Positions 25,163 through 33,667 of a stretch of 64,000 nt of DNA are shown one piece after another. Location: NCBI GenBank assembly GCA_963785645.1, contig CAWAWG010000012.1, forward strand, positions 310,001-374,000. The letters are read 5' to 3'. Made by a program: the position numbers and the translations under genes. This DNA comes from Trebonia sp963785645 (lineage in GTDB: Bacteria; Actinomycetota; Actinomycetes; Streptosporangiales; Streptosporangiaceae). Each line of letters begins with the position of its first letter. Position 1 is the first letter of the stretch. Under the pieces are notes generated by a model. It made no database searches and was not told the DNA's origin. It was given only the letters and a program-made list of their open reading frames with translations.

Positions 25163-25709
25163 CCGACCGCTGCCCGCCTCGACACCGAGGCCGGGCAGGA
25201 TCTCCGCGCCCGGGAGTTCGGCGAGCAGGCCGCCGGGAAGCCAGAGCTTGGCGCCGCGGATGCCCGCGCCGATGACCACGTTCGCGGACTTGGCCACCAG
25301 GTCGTCCACCAGGATGCGCCAGTCCGCCGGGAGGCCGATCGGCGTGATCCCGCCGTACTCCATGCCCGTCATCGACGTCACCGCATCGACGGGAGCCAAA
25401 GGATGCCTTCCGTGCCCCGAGGTGCTGGCGGACGAGGCCGTTGACGTTGGCCCGCGTCGTGGCGGTGACCATGCAGGCGGCGTAGGTGACGTCGCCGCCG
25501 CGCTTGGCCGCGATGACTACGCAGTTCGCGCTCTCCTCGGGAGCGATGCCGTACGCCCCGCAGAATTCGGCTGTATCGGACAGCACCGGGTCGATCGCGG
25601 CGACCCGCACCTGGTCGGCCCACGGCAGTACCCGAAGCGCTTCCGCGACCGGAGCGGCGAGCAGGTCTGGTCGCGACAGGGCGGGGTGATACGTAAGCGG
25701 GAGGGTCAT
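25159..25709 (-). CDS. YbaK/EbsC-type aminoacyl-tRNA deacylase, frame changes
   Basis: From ATG 25709 the protein reads SANCVVIAAKRGGDVTYAAC and, after a frame change near 25,395, continues as SMTGMEYGGITPIGLPADWR and VVIGAGIRGAKLWLPGGLL. The invariant Lys lies in the AAKRGG segment and GGITPIGLP is the substrate-pocket loop of the YbaK/ProX family, which clears mischarged tRNAs. The end is uncertain: the open frame continues antisense over lysE, while a TAG at 25159 in another frame would give a normal length of about 180 residues. Confidence 0.8.
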
Positions 25710-25788
25710 GTCCCCATCCAACCAGCTGAGCTGACTGTTAGCGGCGGATGCCTGCGGACGGAACTGAGTGAGAGGGCAGAATGGTGCG

Positions 25789-26370
25789 GTGCACACTGAG
25801 ATCACCGAGCCGGAGATCCGGACGCTGTCGAGCAGCGTCGTCTACTCCGATAAGTGGACGCGGCTGCGCCGCGACGAGATCGAGCGGGCGGACGGGTCCA
25901 AGGGAACTTACGCGGTCGTTGAGCGGGATAACTTCGCCCTGGTGATCCCGGCCGAGAACGGCGGTTTCCATCTGGTTGAGGAGTACCGCTATCCCCTTGG
26001 CCGGCGGGGCTGGTCATTCCCGCAGGGCAGTTTCCCCAAGGGCGAGTCAGGTACGCCCGAGGACCTGGCTCGGGCGGAGCTGGCTCAGGAGACGGGGCTG
26101 CGGGCCGGGCGGCTGATCCGCCTCGGGACGCTGGCCGTATCGCACGGGATGTCCGACCAGTACGGCGAGCACTGGCTGGCAACGGAGCTGACGCAGGGCG
26201 AACCCGACCTTGAGCCGGAGGAGCTTGGCCTGCGCCACGACTGGGTGACGAGGGCGGAGTTCGAGGCCATGACCCGCGACGGCCGCATCATCGACACCTC
26301 CACGCTGGCTGGCTATGCATTCCTGCTGATGGCCGAGCGCAGCGGCGAAATCGAACTCCCCAAATCATGA
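25789..26370 (+). CDS. NUDIX hydrolase, ADP-ribose-pyrophosphatase-like
   Basis: 193 residues from GTG 25789. The order YRYPLGRRGWSFPQGSFPKG followed by ARAELAQETGL gives a Nudix box in which the usual REUxEExGU reads AELAQETGL: the first residue of the EE pair is Gln and the leading Arg is displaced. The preceding beta-strand pattern and VEEYRYPLG resemble ADP-ribose pyrophosphatases. Metal binding by the box should still be possible through the remaining Glu residues, but activity is not certain. It converges on the LigD polymerase gene with a 15-bp gap. Confidence 0.8.
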   Translation: MHTEITEPEIRTLSSSVVYSDKWTRLRRDEIERADGSKGTYAVVERDNFALVIPAENGGFHLVEEYRYPLGRRGWSFPQGSFPKGESGTPEDLARAELAQETGLRAGRLIRLGTLAVSHGMSDQYGEHWLATELTQGEPDLEPEELGLRHDWVTRAEFEAMTRDGRIIDTSTLAGYAFLLMAERSGEIELPKS

Positions 26371-26385
26371 AATATCCGGGATTTG

Positions 26386-27391
26386 TCAGGGAACCAGGGG
26401 GGCGAAGAGGTCGCCGTGCTCCTCGACGCGGGCCAGGACGTCGGGGGCGGTGAAGGACAGGTCCGAGACTTCACGGCAGTTGCCGACCTCATCCCACGTG
26501 ACCGGGGTCGACACGGTGGGGTGCTCCCTGGCGCGCAGTGAATAGGGCGCGACCGTGGTCTTGGACCCGTTGTTCTGCGACCAGTCGATGAGGACCTTGC
26601 CCTGGCGCAGCGATCTGGTCATCCGGGAAACGACCAGCCGGGGCTGCTCGCGTTCCAGCCGCTCGGCGAAGTCCTTCGCCAGCGCGCTCGCCTGCTCCGC
26701 GGTCATGCCGCTGATCCGCGCGTAGAGCTGCAGGCCCTTGCCGCCCGAGGTCTTCGGAAGCGCGTCAAGGTCGAGCTTCCGCCAGCACCGGCCTGAGCGC
26801 CTCCGCCACCCGGCAGCAGTCCACCACCGTGGCCGGCGCACCTGGGTCGAGGTCGAAGACAAGCAGGTCTGGTTCAAGCCCGTGCTCGGGGGCGGGTTCC
26901 GCGACGTGTCCACCGGGGAAGCGCCACATCGGGACGTGCAGCTCAAGCGCGGCCAGGTTGGCCGCCCACATCAGCGACGGCAGGTCGTCGATCACCACGT
27001 ACTCGATCGGCTCGCCCGGCGAAAGCGACCGGGAACTGCTCGACACGATCTCCTCGGTACGCACCCAGTCCGGCCGTCCGGCCTGCGCGTGCTTGGCGAA
27101 GAACGACTGGCCGTCCACACCGTCGGGGTAGCGCTTGAGCGTCATCGGACGCCCCGCGACGTGCGGCAGCAGCACCGGCGAGATCCGCTGGTAGTAGTCG
27201 AGCACCTCAGCCTTCGCGAACCCGTCCGCCGGATAGAGCACCTTAGCCAGGTTGGTGAGGGTGAGATCCCTGCCGTCCACCTGAACCGCGATCTTGTCCT
27301 GCCTCGGGGCGTCGGGGGGGTTCGGGGGGGCGTCCCCCCGGACGAGCGCTGCGGGGGATCGTCCCCCGGGGACGTAACAGCAGGCATCCAA
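26386..27391 (-). CDS. LigD-type polymerase/primase domain protein, one frame change
   Basis: This is the stand-alone polymerase part of NHEJ LigD (AEP superfamily). It shows LTLTNLAKVLYPADGFAKAE, MTLKRYPDGVDGQSFFAKHA, the catalytic-type DLLVFDLDPG, and, after a frame change near 26,775, LPKTSGGKGLQLYARISG and RQGKVLIDWSQNNGSKTTVA. It adds nucleotides at double-strand break ends with the adjacent ligase. The first 30 residues (from ATG 27391) are encoded by GC-hairpin repeat DNA and have no family match, so the start was probably displaced or extended by the repeat. No ku gene is in the window. Confidence 0.88.
27323..27368. repeat. Two GGGGG-TCGT-CCCCC type hairpins inside the LigD-polymerase 5' end
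   Basis: Hairpins occur at 27323-27340 (cgggggg, loop gcgt, ccccccg) and 27352-27368 (cggggg, loop atcgt, cccccg). The first, with its leader cggggggg-ttcggggggg (27313-27330), closely matches ccggggggtacggggggtcg at 62704-62720. They therefore belong to the same dispersed element family as 4248-4403 and 62593-62730, here read through as coding sequence. Confidence 0.65.
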
Positions 27392-27403
27392 GCCTCCCAG
27401 GCT

Positions 27404-28855
27404 CTATGTCTCCCGAACCACGTGTGCGGGGTCCTTGTCGTCACGTAGCCCCTGATAGGCGGGGGCGATCATGCGTCCGGCCCGGGTCCAGCGGTCAAAC
27501 CTCACCTCGATCACTAGCCGTGGCTCTACCCAGACGGCGGGCCGAGCATACTCAGGCGGCACCGGGCTGTCGAACGGACTGTCCGGCCGTCGCAGCGGTT
27601 CAAGCCGCCGTGTGAGCATCCTCAGGGTCTTATCGGTGAACCCGGTTCCGACATGACCGCAGTACAGCAGCCCTTGCCCGCCGTTGTCCCCGGTGCCGTA
27701 GTAGCCGATGAGCAGCGAGCCGATGAGCCCGGCCCGGTTGCCCTTTCCCGGCTTCCACCCGGCCACCACCACCTCCTGGCGGAGCAGGTTCTTGATCTTG
27801 CGCCAGCTGCCGGATCTGGCGCCAGGCTCGTAGACCGAGTCGAGCCGCTTGATCACGACGCCTTCGAGCCCGTTTTGAACGGAAGCGGCCAGGACGGCTT
27901 CCAGGTCCTCGCCAGGGAACGTGGGCGGGGAAAGCCAGCCGGTTCCGTTCGGGATGATGTCTTCGAGTATTTTCCTGCGCTCCGTGTACGGCAGGCGGGC
28001 CAGCGGGCGCCCGTCGAGTTGGAGCACGTCGAAGGCCAGGTAGGTGACCGGAGTCAGTTCCGCGAGCCGGGCGGCCTGGGCCGGCGAGGAGACGTGCATC
28101 CTCGGCTGGAGTGCCTCGAAGTCCGGGCGTCCGCCGGAAAAGGCCACGATCTCCCCGTCGAGCAGTGCCTGCTTGTGCCCGACCGCGTGGCCCAGCCCGG
28201 TCACTTCCGGATACGTGGCGGTGATGTCCTTACCGGTCCGCGAGACGAGCCGAAGACGGCCGGTCTCGATGAACGCCAGAGCGCGGACACCGTCCCACTT
28301 GAATTCCACCGCCCAGGCACCGAGGCCGCCGGACGGCGGATCGCCCGGCGCGGCGAGCATCGGTGCCAGCGTCGCGGGCAGCGGCAGCCGCTCGCGGTGG
28401 ATCATCCAGTTCTTGCCGCCGGTCGCGAACAGGACGTAGCCGCCGACCAGCCGTTCGCCGTGCAGGTTGACCTTGACTTCGCGTTCGTCCCACTTCAGAA
28501 CCTCGTAGGTTCCGTGGTCCCAGATCGAGACCGCACCGCCACCGTACTCGCCGCGCGGGATCTCGCCGTGGAAGCCGGCGTACTCAAGCGGGTGATCTTC
28601 GGTGTGCACCGCCAGGTGATTCAGTCCCGGGTCGTCGGGCACTCCCTTGGGCAGCGCCCAGGACACCAGCACCCCGTCCCGTTCCAGGCGGAAGTCCCAG
28701 TGCAGCCGCCGCGCGTGGTGCTCCTGCACCACGAAAATCCCGGCCGATCCGCCGCCTGAGCCTGACCCGCTTGGCCGTTGCGGCGCAGCCGCCGGGACAG
28801 GCTCAGGCGTACGCGACGGGTCGCGCTTGCCTCGGTAGTCCGCGAGCCTGTCCAC
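27404..28855 (-). CDS. ligD: LigD-type 3'-phosphoesterase + ATP-dependent DNA ligase
   Basis: A 483-residue protein. After a Gly/Ser/Pro linker, residues 38-150 form the phosphoesterase domain (FVVQEHHARRLHWDFRLERD, LNHLAVHTEDHPLEYAGFHG, with His/Asp metal ligands). The ATP-dependent ligase domain follows, with the nucleotidyl-lysine motif EFKWDGVRAL near residue 190, motif III YLAFDVLQLDG and GLEGVVIKR. The C-terminal OB-fold ends in PRLVIEVRFDRWT. It seals breaks in non-homologous end joining. The polymerase domain is a separate gene 13 bp downstream, the split arrangement seen in Streptomyces-like genomes. Confidence 0.93.
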   Translation of the reverse strand: MDRLADYRGKRDPSRTPEPVPAAAPQRPSGSGSGGGSAGIFVVQEHHARRLHWDFRLERDGVLVSWALPKGVPDDPGLNHLAVHTEDHPLEYAGFHGEIPRGEYGGGAVSIWDHGTYEVLKWDEREVKVNLHGERLVGGYVLFATGGKNWMIHRERLPLPATLAPMLAAPGDPPSGGLGAWAVEFKWDGVRALAFIETGRLRLVSRTGKDITATYPEVTGLGHAVGHKQALLDGEIVAFSGGRPDFEALQPRMHVSSPAQAARLAELTPVTYLAFDVLQLDGRPLARLPYTERRKILEDIIPNGTGWLSPPTFPGEDLEAVLAASVQNGLEGVVIKRLDSVYEPGARSGSWRKIKNLLRQEVVVAGWKPGKGNRAGLIGSLLIGYYGTGDNGGQGLLYCGHVGTGFTDKTLRMLTRRLEPLRRPDSPFDSPVPPEYARPAVWVEPRLVIEVRFDRWTRAGRMIAPAYQGLRDDKDPAHVVRET

Positions 28856-28901
28856 CCAGAGTGGGTACCCGCGAAGCGGTCCTCTTTACCAGGAGCGCTG
28901 G

Positions 28902-29786
28902 CTACCAGCGGCGGCGCGTGGCGTACGAATGGTTCCTGATCGCTTCCGTCCCCTCGGGGCGCTCGAAGATCGAGTTGACCGCGACCCGGCCGGGGCCGAT
29001 CAGCCGGACCATGATGTTCCGGTAGTCCCAGTTGTTCCGCCAGAAGGCGAAGCCCATGTTCCTCGGGTACTCCAGGTGCAGGTGAACCCGGACGGAGAGG
29101 TCGTGGTAGATCAGCGAACTCGGCTGGACGAGCAGTGACTCGCCCTGCTTGAGGTCCCGGATGAACGCGTTGCCCGGAGCGTGGAGCAGCAGCAGCCCCG
29201 GCCGGTCGGTGGCGGTGAAGATGTCACCGTACTGGCCCATCGGGTAGTGGGTTTCCTGGTCGTCCTGGTCGTCGCCGGTCACGAACCAGACGTCGTTGCT
29301 GTTCCAGTCATAGCGGATGTTCCCGGTCGCGGTCAGGAACCGGTGCTCCTTGACCCACATCGACTGGCCGTGCTGGAGCGGCAGCGCGATGACCTCGCCG
29401 GCGTGGTTGTCGGACAGCGCGATGTGACCGGGCCCGTGCGCCTCGATCATCATCAGCGGCATGCCTGCCATCATCCGCTTCCAGCCGCCGCGCATGGACA
29501 TGCTCTGCATCCGGGTGGCCGGGTCAGCCCAGAGCAGCACGTGGTGCGAGAAGTAGACCATCTCGCCGTGCGCGAGGTTGAACTCGGCAACCGGGACCGT
29601 CGTGCCCGCGATCTGGCAGTGCGACTGGCCGAATTGCAGCTTCGCCATGTCCCTGATCGGCGGCTGCTCGACCCAGCCGGAGTCGCTGACGCTCTCCCTG
29701 ATATCGACCGGGGCGCCGCACAGCGGGCAGGTCGGCTGGCTCGGGTCGCTCGGCTGCCGGCAGTACCGGCAGACGTAGGTGTTCAT
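28902..29786 (-). CDS. AIM24-family protein with N-terminal zinc ribbon (copy 1)
   Basis: 294 residues. The N-terminus carries CRYCRQPSDPSQPTCPLCG, a C-x2-C / C-x2-C zinc ribbon, followed by the beta-rich AIM24 domain (about 45-280). A linker VDIRESVSDSGW is almost shared with the neighbouring paralogue, and GPGHIALS and LIGPGRVAVNS repeat the family's GPGR-type turns. It starts inside the stop of the upstream gene (ATGA), so the two are translationally coupled. AIM24 proteins are double-psi-like beta proteins; in yeast the homologue supports mitochondrial inner-membrane organisation. The bacterial function is not known. Confidence 0.85.
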   Translation of the reverse strand: MNTYVCRYCRQPSDPSQPTCPLCGAPVDIRESVSDSGWVEQPPIRDMAKLQFGQSHCQIAGTTVPVAEFNLAHGEMVYFSHHVLLWADPATRMQSMSMRGGWKRMMAGMPLMMIEAHGPGHIALSDNHAGEVIALPLQHGQSMWVKEHRFLTATGNIRYDWNSNDVWFVTGDDQDDQETHYPMGQYGDIFTATDRPGLLLLHAPGNAFIRDLKQGESLLVQPSSLIYHDLSVRVHLHLEYPRNMGFAFWRNNWDYRNIMVRLIGPGRVAVNSIFERPEGTEAIRNHSYATRRRW

Positions 29787-30586
29787 TCGCCGGACCCGTG
29801 ATGGTGGTACATGGACTGAATGCCGACCCGGCCGGGGCCGGTCATCTCGGCCAGGTACAGGCCGCGCCGCCCGAACATGCCGGTCTTCAGCGGCAACTGC
29901 ACCGCCTGCATGTTCACCGTGGAGTCCTTGTAAAGGAAGCCGCCCGGCTCGACGAGGATCTTCTCCCCCGGGCGCAGGGTCCGCTCCAGGACGTTGCCGT
30001 TGCCGTGCAGCAGCAGCAGGCCCGGATACTGGGCGGTGACGAACCGGTCCATGAACATGCCGCTGCCGCCGTGCAGCAGGTTCACCAGGCCCTTGATCGT
30101 GACGAAGGAGTACTGGATGGAGTGCGAGGCAAGCACGAAGGCGTGCTCGCGCACGTCAAGCTCCATGCCCGGGTGCAGCGGAAGGACCACCAGTTCGCCC
30201 GGCGCATCCCTGGAGAACGCGATCCGGCCGGGTCCGTTGGCGACGGTGACGATGTGCGGCATGCCGCCGAAGACCGTGCGCTTCGGGCCGTTCGTCGGCA
30301 TCGAGGAGAGCGGGACCGACTCGTCCTTCCACAGCAGGATGTGGTGCTCGAAGTAGACACCGTCCCGAGGATCGAGGCTGATCTCCGCGACCGGGACCAG
30401 TTCACCCTCTACCTGGCAGGTGCTTGCTGAAAAGCGGAACTCGGTCATGTCACGCAGGCGGGGCGCCTCGCGCCACCCGGAGTCACTGACCTTGTCCCGA
30501 ACGTCAAGCGGTGCGCCGCAAGTCATACATGTGGTGGTTCCTGGCTGATTCTGCGCCTTGCACCACCCGCACTGGATTGCTTCCAC
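29783..30586 (-). CDS. AIM24-family protein with N-terminal zinc ribbon (copy 2)
   Basis: I use GTG 30586, giving 267 residues that begin VEAIQCGWCKAQNQPGTTTC, a zinc ribbon completed by MTCG. The AIM24 domain follows, with DKVSDSGW, GPGRIAFSRDAPGELVVLPL and EMTGPGRVGIQSMYHHHG. It is a diverged paralogue of the next gene (same linker and domain order). The gene is divergent from the SPFH/zinc-ribbon gene, 81 bp away, so all three are likely controlled together. No membrane segment is present, so membrane association would be through partners. Confidence 0.85.
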   Translation of the reverse strand: MEAIQCGWCKAQNQPGTTTCMTCGAPLDVRDKVSDSGWREAPRLRDMTEFRFSASTCQVEGELVPVAEISLDPRDGVYFEHHILLWKDESVPLSSMPTNGPKRTVFGGMPHIVTVANGPGRIAFSRDAPGELVVLPLHPGMELDVREHAFVLASHSIQYSFVTIKGLVNLLHGGSGMFMDRFVTAQYPGLLLLHGNGNVLERTLRPGEKILVEPGGFLYKDSTVNMQAVQLPLKTGMFGRRGLYLAEMTGPGRVGIQSMYHHHGSGE

Positions 30587-30667
30587 GCCACGAAAACATA
30601 GCAGCTGGGGGCAAGCTTCCGCTGCTAGTAGGCCCTTTACTTGCCCTTGACAGGTATCGTTTCTGCC
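30587..30667. promoter_or_regulatory. Divergent promoter region between AIM24 and SPFH genes
   Basis: 81 bp separate the two start codons. The region contains cgtatc-like and ttgccc/ttgacaggtatcgttt stretches; ttgacaggtatcgt (30652-30665) has a consensus -35 hexamer TTGACA, but it is too close to the SPFH start to be that gene's own -35 unless the true start lies downstream. Confidence 0.4.
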
Positions 30668-31750
30668 ATGGCACTGTTCTCGCGGGAATTTATCGCGGTA
30701 CCTGATGACCGGAAGGGCCAGATCGTATTCAAGTGGCCCGATGTTACGATCCGTCGCTTTACGCACGCGATCGTCAATGCCGACGAAGTAGCGATGTTCG
30801 TCAATACCGGCCAGGTCGTCCAGACCATGGGCCCGGGTCGGCACTCCATCGACGCCGACGAACTGCCGGGGCTTGGCGCGCTGATCGACTTTGCCACCGG
30901 CGGCAACGCGTACCGGGCCGAGCTGTACTTCATCGGCACCCGCGAGTACACCGGATTCCGGTTCGGCGGGCGCGTTGACGACGTGCAGGATCCGCGCACC
31001 GGACTGGTCGTGACGCTGCGGGTCTTCGGCGACTACGCGCTCCGCGTCATCGACCCGGCCCGGCTGATCACCAACCTGACCGCCACCGTCGACGTCCGGG
31101 ACAACGAGAAGATCGCCGGGTGGGTCAGCGAACAGTTGCTCAAGGTGCTGCGCACGAATGTGACCACGCAGGTGGTCGCCAACGGGTGGCCGATCCTCGG
31201 TTTGTCGGTGCACTCCCCCGAGATTGAGCAGGCCGCGGTCACCTCGGCGAACGGGCAGCTTGAGTCCTACGGGCTCGCGGTGACCCGGATGGGCAACTTC
31301 GACATCAACCTCACGCCCGAGGACGCCGCCCAGCTCAAGCAGCTGGCCAAGGACACCTCTTACTCTCAGCTGGCCGGCGGGTTCCAGCAGTACGCGGCCG
31401 GCGAGATGGCGCTCGGTGCCGGGCAGGGCATGTCCCAGGGCGGCGGCGCGACCGAGGGCGCGTTCCTCGCGGCGGGCTTCGCGCTGCCGGGGATGATGGC
31501 CGGCGCGATGCAACAACAACAGCAGCAGCAGCGTCCCGCCCCCGCGCCGCAGGCACCGCAGGCACCGCCCGCACCCGCGCCCGCGGCCGGGCTGGCCTGC
31601 GCGTCGTGCAGCACGCCGAATCCGGCCGGCGCCAAGTTCTGCATGAACTGCGGCACCGTGATCGCCCCGGCCGTCAGGCACTGCACGGAATGCGGGAACG
31701 AGCTCCCCGGCGGCGCGAAGTTCTGTGCCAACTGCGGCACCAGGGCCTAA
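30668..31750 (+). CDS. SPFH-domain protein with Q-rich linker and two C-terminal zinc ribbons (YdjI-like)
   Basis: A 360-residue protein. The SPFH/virion-core-like domain spans about residues 25-230, with VNADEVAMFVNTGQVVQTMG and VRDNEKIAGWVSEQLLKVLR. A Gly/Ala-rich segment with seven consecutive Gln (about 280-287) and Pro/Ala repeats links to two zinc ribbons, CASCSTPNPAGAKFCMNCG and CTECGNELPGGAKFCANCG. The architecture is that of Bacillus YdjI, a peripheral protein of membrane-stress foci. There is no signal peptide. Divergent AIM24 genes with their own zinc ribbons suggest a joint membrane-associated complex; this is inference. Confidence 0.88.
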   Translation: MALFSREFIAVPDDRKGQIVFKWPDVTIRRFTHAIVNADEVAMFVNTGQVVQTMGPGRHSIDADELPGLGALIDFATGGNAYRAELYFIGTREYTGFRFGGRVDDVQDPRTGLVVTLRVFGDYALRVIDPARLITNLTATVDVRDNEKIAGWVSEQLLKVLRTNVTTQVVANGWPILGLSVHSPEIEQAAVTSANGQLESYGLAVTRMGNFDINLTPEDAAQLKQLAKDTSYSQLAGGFQQYAAGEMALGAGQGMSQGGGATEGAFLAAGFALPGMMAGAMQQQQQQQRPAPAPQAPQAPPAPAPAAGLACASCSTPNPAGAKFCMNCGTVIAPAVRHCTECGNELPGGAKFCANCGTRA

Positions 31751-31793
31751 CTCACCACTGATCTCGCGAGGCGAAGCAGCGAAGCAGCAGCGA

Positions 31794-31845
31794 CGCGGGC
31801 CGTCGGTCGTCCACCTGGACACCGACGGCCCGCGTTGCCGTTTTT
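31794..31845 (+). terminator. Intrinsic terminator of the SPFH gene
   Basis: A 14-bp perfect stem, cgcgggccgtcggt (31794-31807) with accgacggcccgcg (31821-31834), has an inner gtcc/ggac pairing and is followed by a ttgccgttttt tail (31835-31845). It is 43 bp after the stop codon. This is the clearest rho-independent terminator in the window. Confidence 0.85.
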
Positions 31846-31915
31846 CACCGCATCCGGCGGCCACTGCCCGGCAAACCGGCGGTTTGAACGGCCAGGAGGA
31901 GTTAGCATCGCGGTC

Positions 31916-32746
31916 GTGGCCGGGATCACCATGTACGACACCGCGCTGAACAACCAGTTTCCGGCCGGTGCCGCCGCCTACGCCGGATACGTCGACGGCG
32001 GCGTCGGCAACCAGCCCAACTATGCCTACATCGTGAGCGCCTTTCCCAAGGCGCAGCACCTGTCGATCGCGCTGTTCGCCAGCGACAACGCGGACGCGCT
32101 CGACGTGGAGCCGGGTGCGTCCGAGCCCGCTGACATTCCCGCCTGGTACGCCAGGCAGGTCGCGCGCGGCATCCAGCGCCCGGTGATCTACGCCAGCGCG
32201 TCCACGATGAACGACCCGATCCTGACCGTCCTGTCCCAGGCCGGGATCGCCCGCGCGAAAACGCGGCTTTGGACGGCGCACTACGGTCTGGGCGAGCACA
32301 TCTGCGGGCCGGGCACCTGCGGCGCGCTGAGCGTCAACGCGGATGGCACGCAGTGGACCTCAAGCGCGATGGGCCTCGTCCTCGACCAGTCGCTGCTTCT
32401 CGAAGACTTCTTCACGACCACCCCCACCACGCAGCCGATACCCGCGGAGGTCGAATTGCAGTCAGGGCAGCTCAACAACGGCCACGGAGCGTTCACCGTG
32501 ATCCCCGTGCCGCCCGGCACGGCCCATCAGATCGCGTTCGGTGTCGATAATCATGCCCAGAACGTGTCGACCGCCCAGCTGCGGGTGGCGTTCTTCGACA
32601 CGTCATGGCACGTTCACGGGGACGTGCTCCTCGACGGGGACAGCGGCCTCGGGATCCTAGCCTTCCCCAACGCCGCGAAGACCGGCGTGGTCTCGGTCCG
32701 CCGCAACGACGCGGGCACCGCGGCGATCGGCTACGTGATCTACTAG
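31916..32746 (+). CDS. Glycoside-hydrolase-like (GH25/DUF1906-type barrel) protein with C-terminal beta domain
   Basis: About 276 residues. The N-terminal 170 residues look like a GH25-type TIM barrel: GITMYDTALNN, ADALDVEPG with adjacent Asp and Glu, GIQRPVIYASAS, ARAKTRLWTAHYG and DGTQWTSS. A C-terminal beta-rich part of about 100 residues follows. It has no obvious signal peptide. The start is uncertain: GTG 31916 is the first normal codon, but AGGAGG at 31894-31899 would best serve an ATC at 31907. The substrate is not known; a lysozyme-like or non-catalytic role are both possible. Confidence 0.6.
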   Translation: MAGITMYDTALNNQFPAGAAAYAGYVDGGVGNQPNYAYIVSAFPKAQHLSIALFASDNADALDVEPGASEPADIPAWYARQVARGIQRPVIYASASTMNDPILTVLSQAGIARAKTRLWTAHYGLGEHICGPGTCGALSVNADGTQWTSSAMGLVLDQSLLLEDFFTTTPTTQPIPAEVELQSGQLNNGHGAFTVIPVPPGTAHQIAFGVDNHAQNVSTAQLRVAFFDTSWHVHGDVLLDGDSGLGILAFPNAAKTGVVSVRRNDAGTAAIGYVIY

Positions 32747-32764
32747 CGCCCTAAATAAGCACAA

Positions 32765-32810
32765 CGCCCGCGGTAGCCACCACCAGAACGTGCTGCGGCT
32801 ACCGCGGGCG
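32765..32810. terminator. Bidirectional terminator hairpin between convergent genes
   Basis: Arms cgcccgcggtagcc (32765-32778) and ggctaccgcgggcg (32797-32810) are exactly complementary with an 18-base loop. It lies between the convergent GH25-like and DUF6918 genes and could serve both. Confidence 0.75.
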
Positions 32811-32833
32811 CGAGCTTGCGCGGCTCAGAACAC

Positions 32834-33272
32834 TTAGGCGTACTTCTGCACCATCTGGCCGAGGGCCGGCAGTGCTGCCTCGATGTTCTTGCTCGCGCTG
32901 CCGCGCACCATCTTGTACGCCTTGACGACCGCGGCGCGGCCGGAGTTCGCGGCCATGTCGTCGGTCACGGCGAGCAGCGACTCGGACACTTCTTCGCCAC
33001 GCTTGGACAGGTAGTCGCCGAAGTCGGCACCACCCGACCGGGTGAAGTCAGCCCAGTACGGCTCAAGCTGGTGCACCATGCCAGGAAGCATGGCGGTGAT
33101 CGCTTCCGTGTAGGTAGCCGGGCGCGAACGCCGTGACGGCCTTGTAGGCGGCCTTCAGCGGGGCAGCGGTAATGCCCTTGCTGGCAATCTGGTCATCGAC
33201 GAGCGTCTTCGTGTCTGCGATGACATGCGGGGCCCTCTCGGGAGTGAGAAGCAGCTCCTGCAGCGTGGCCAA
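32834..33272 (-). CDS. DUF6918 family protein, TTG start, one frame change
   Basis: The start is TTG 33272, preceded by a strong AAGGAGG seven bases upstream; no ATG/GTG fits. The sequence begins LATLQELLLTPERAPHVIAD and, after a frame change near 33,117, continues EAITAMLPGMVHQLEPYWAD, DYLSKRGEEVSESLLAVTDD and IEAALPALGQMVQKYA. It is a small all-helical cytoplasmic protein of about 145 residues found in actinobacteria; its function is unknown. The span is 3n+1, fitting one indel. Confidence 0.75.
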
Positions 33273-33667
33273 AGGGACCTCCTTGGAGGTACGTGTAGAG
33301 AAGAACAAACTTTCCGGTCGCTACCGTACTGGGCAAACCCGTCCGGGCGTGGACCATTTGATCAGACGGTAACGAACCAAATGTCCCGCTGTTTAAAAAC
33401 TCATCATTCCGAACGGGTGCGTGGCTTCACCCTCACCCTCATGCGCCTCTTTGTGCGGCCAGGACCCGTTTGCCCCCCAAGACTCGCTTGCTCCCCGCAA
33501 CCCGTTCGCCCCGCACGACCCGTTTGAGTCCCACGACCCGTTTGCGAACGCGCCCGCGTGGTGCCACCAATCGGACCGGTCTGTATGGGAGGCTTACCAC
33601 GCACTTGTCCTCCGGCCCCCGACCGCTGGAGACATCAGGTTCTCGTCTCCTGGGGAGTACGTCGGCG
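33273..33667. other. Intergenic region with 18-bp repeats upstream of the membrane hydrolase
   Basis: The first half (33290-33420) carries the divergent promoters, relatively A/T-rich around gtttaaaaactcatcattcc. The second half holds the 18-bp repeat array annotated at 33463-33549. A GTG-initiated open frame from 33421 reads the array as DPFAP-type hexapeptides but is out of frame with the hydrolase and has no other support. Confidence 0.4.
33463..33549 (+). repeat. Five tandem 18-bp units
   Basis: Units begin at 33463, 33481, 33499, 33517 and 33535 (the last incomplete), with consensus gacccgtttgccccccac. In one frame they encode DPFAPQ, DSLAPR, NPFAPH, DPFESH and DPFANA. Substitutions are spread over all positions, so a coding origin is possible but not proven. 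The array lies 120-200 bp before the start of the downstream membrane protein and in a different frame. Confidence 0.75.

Noticed and set aside
27404..28855. A ligD-ku operon
   Set aside because: Both LigD parts are present but no Ku-type gene occurs anywhere in the 64 kb.
29783..32299. An 838-residue minus-strand protein covering the SPFH gene
   Set aside because: Only the C-terminal 267 residues are the AIM24 protein; the remainder is antisense to the SPFH and GH25-like genes and has no protein-like features.
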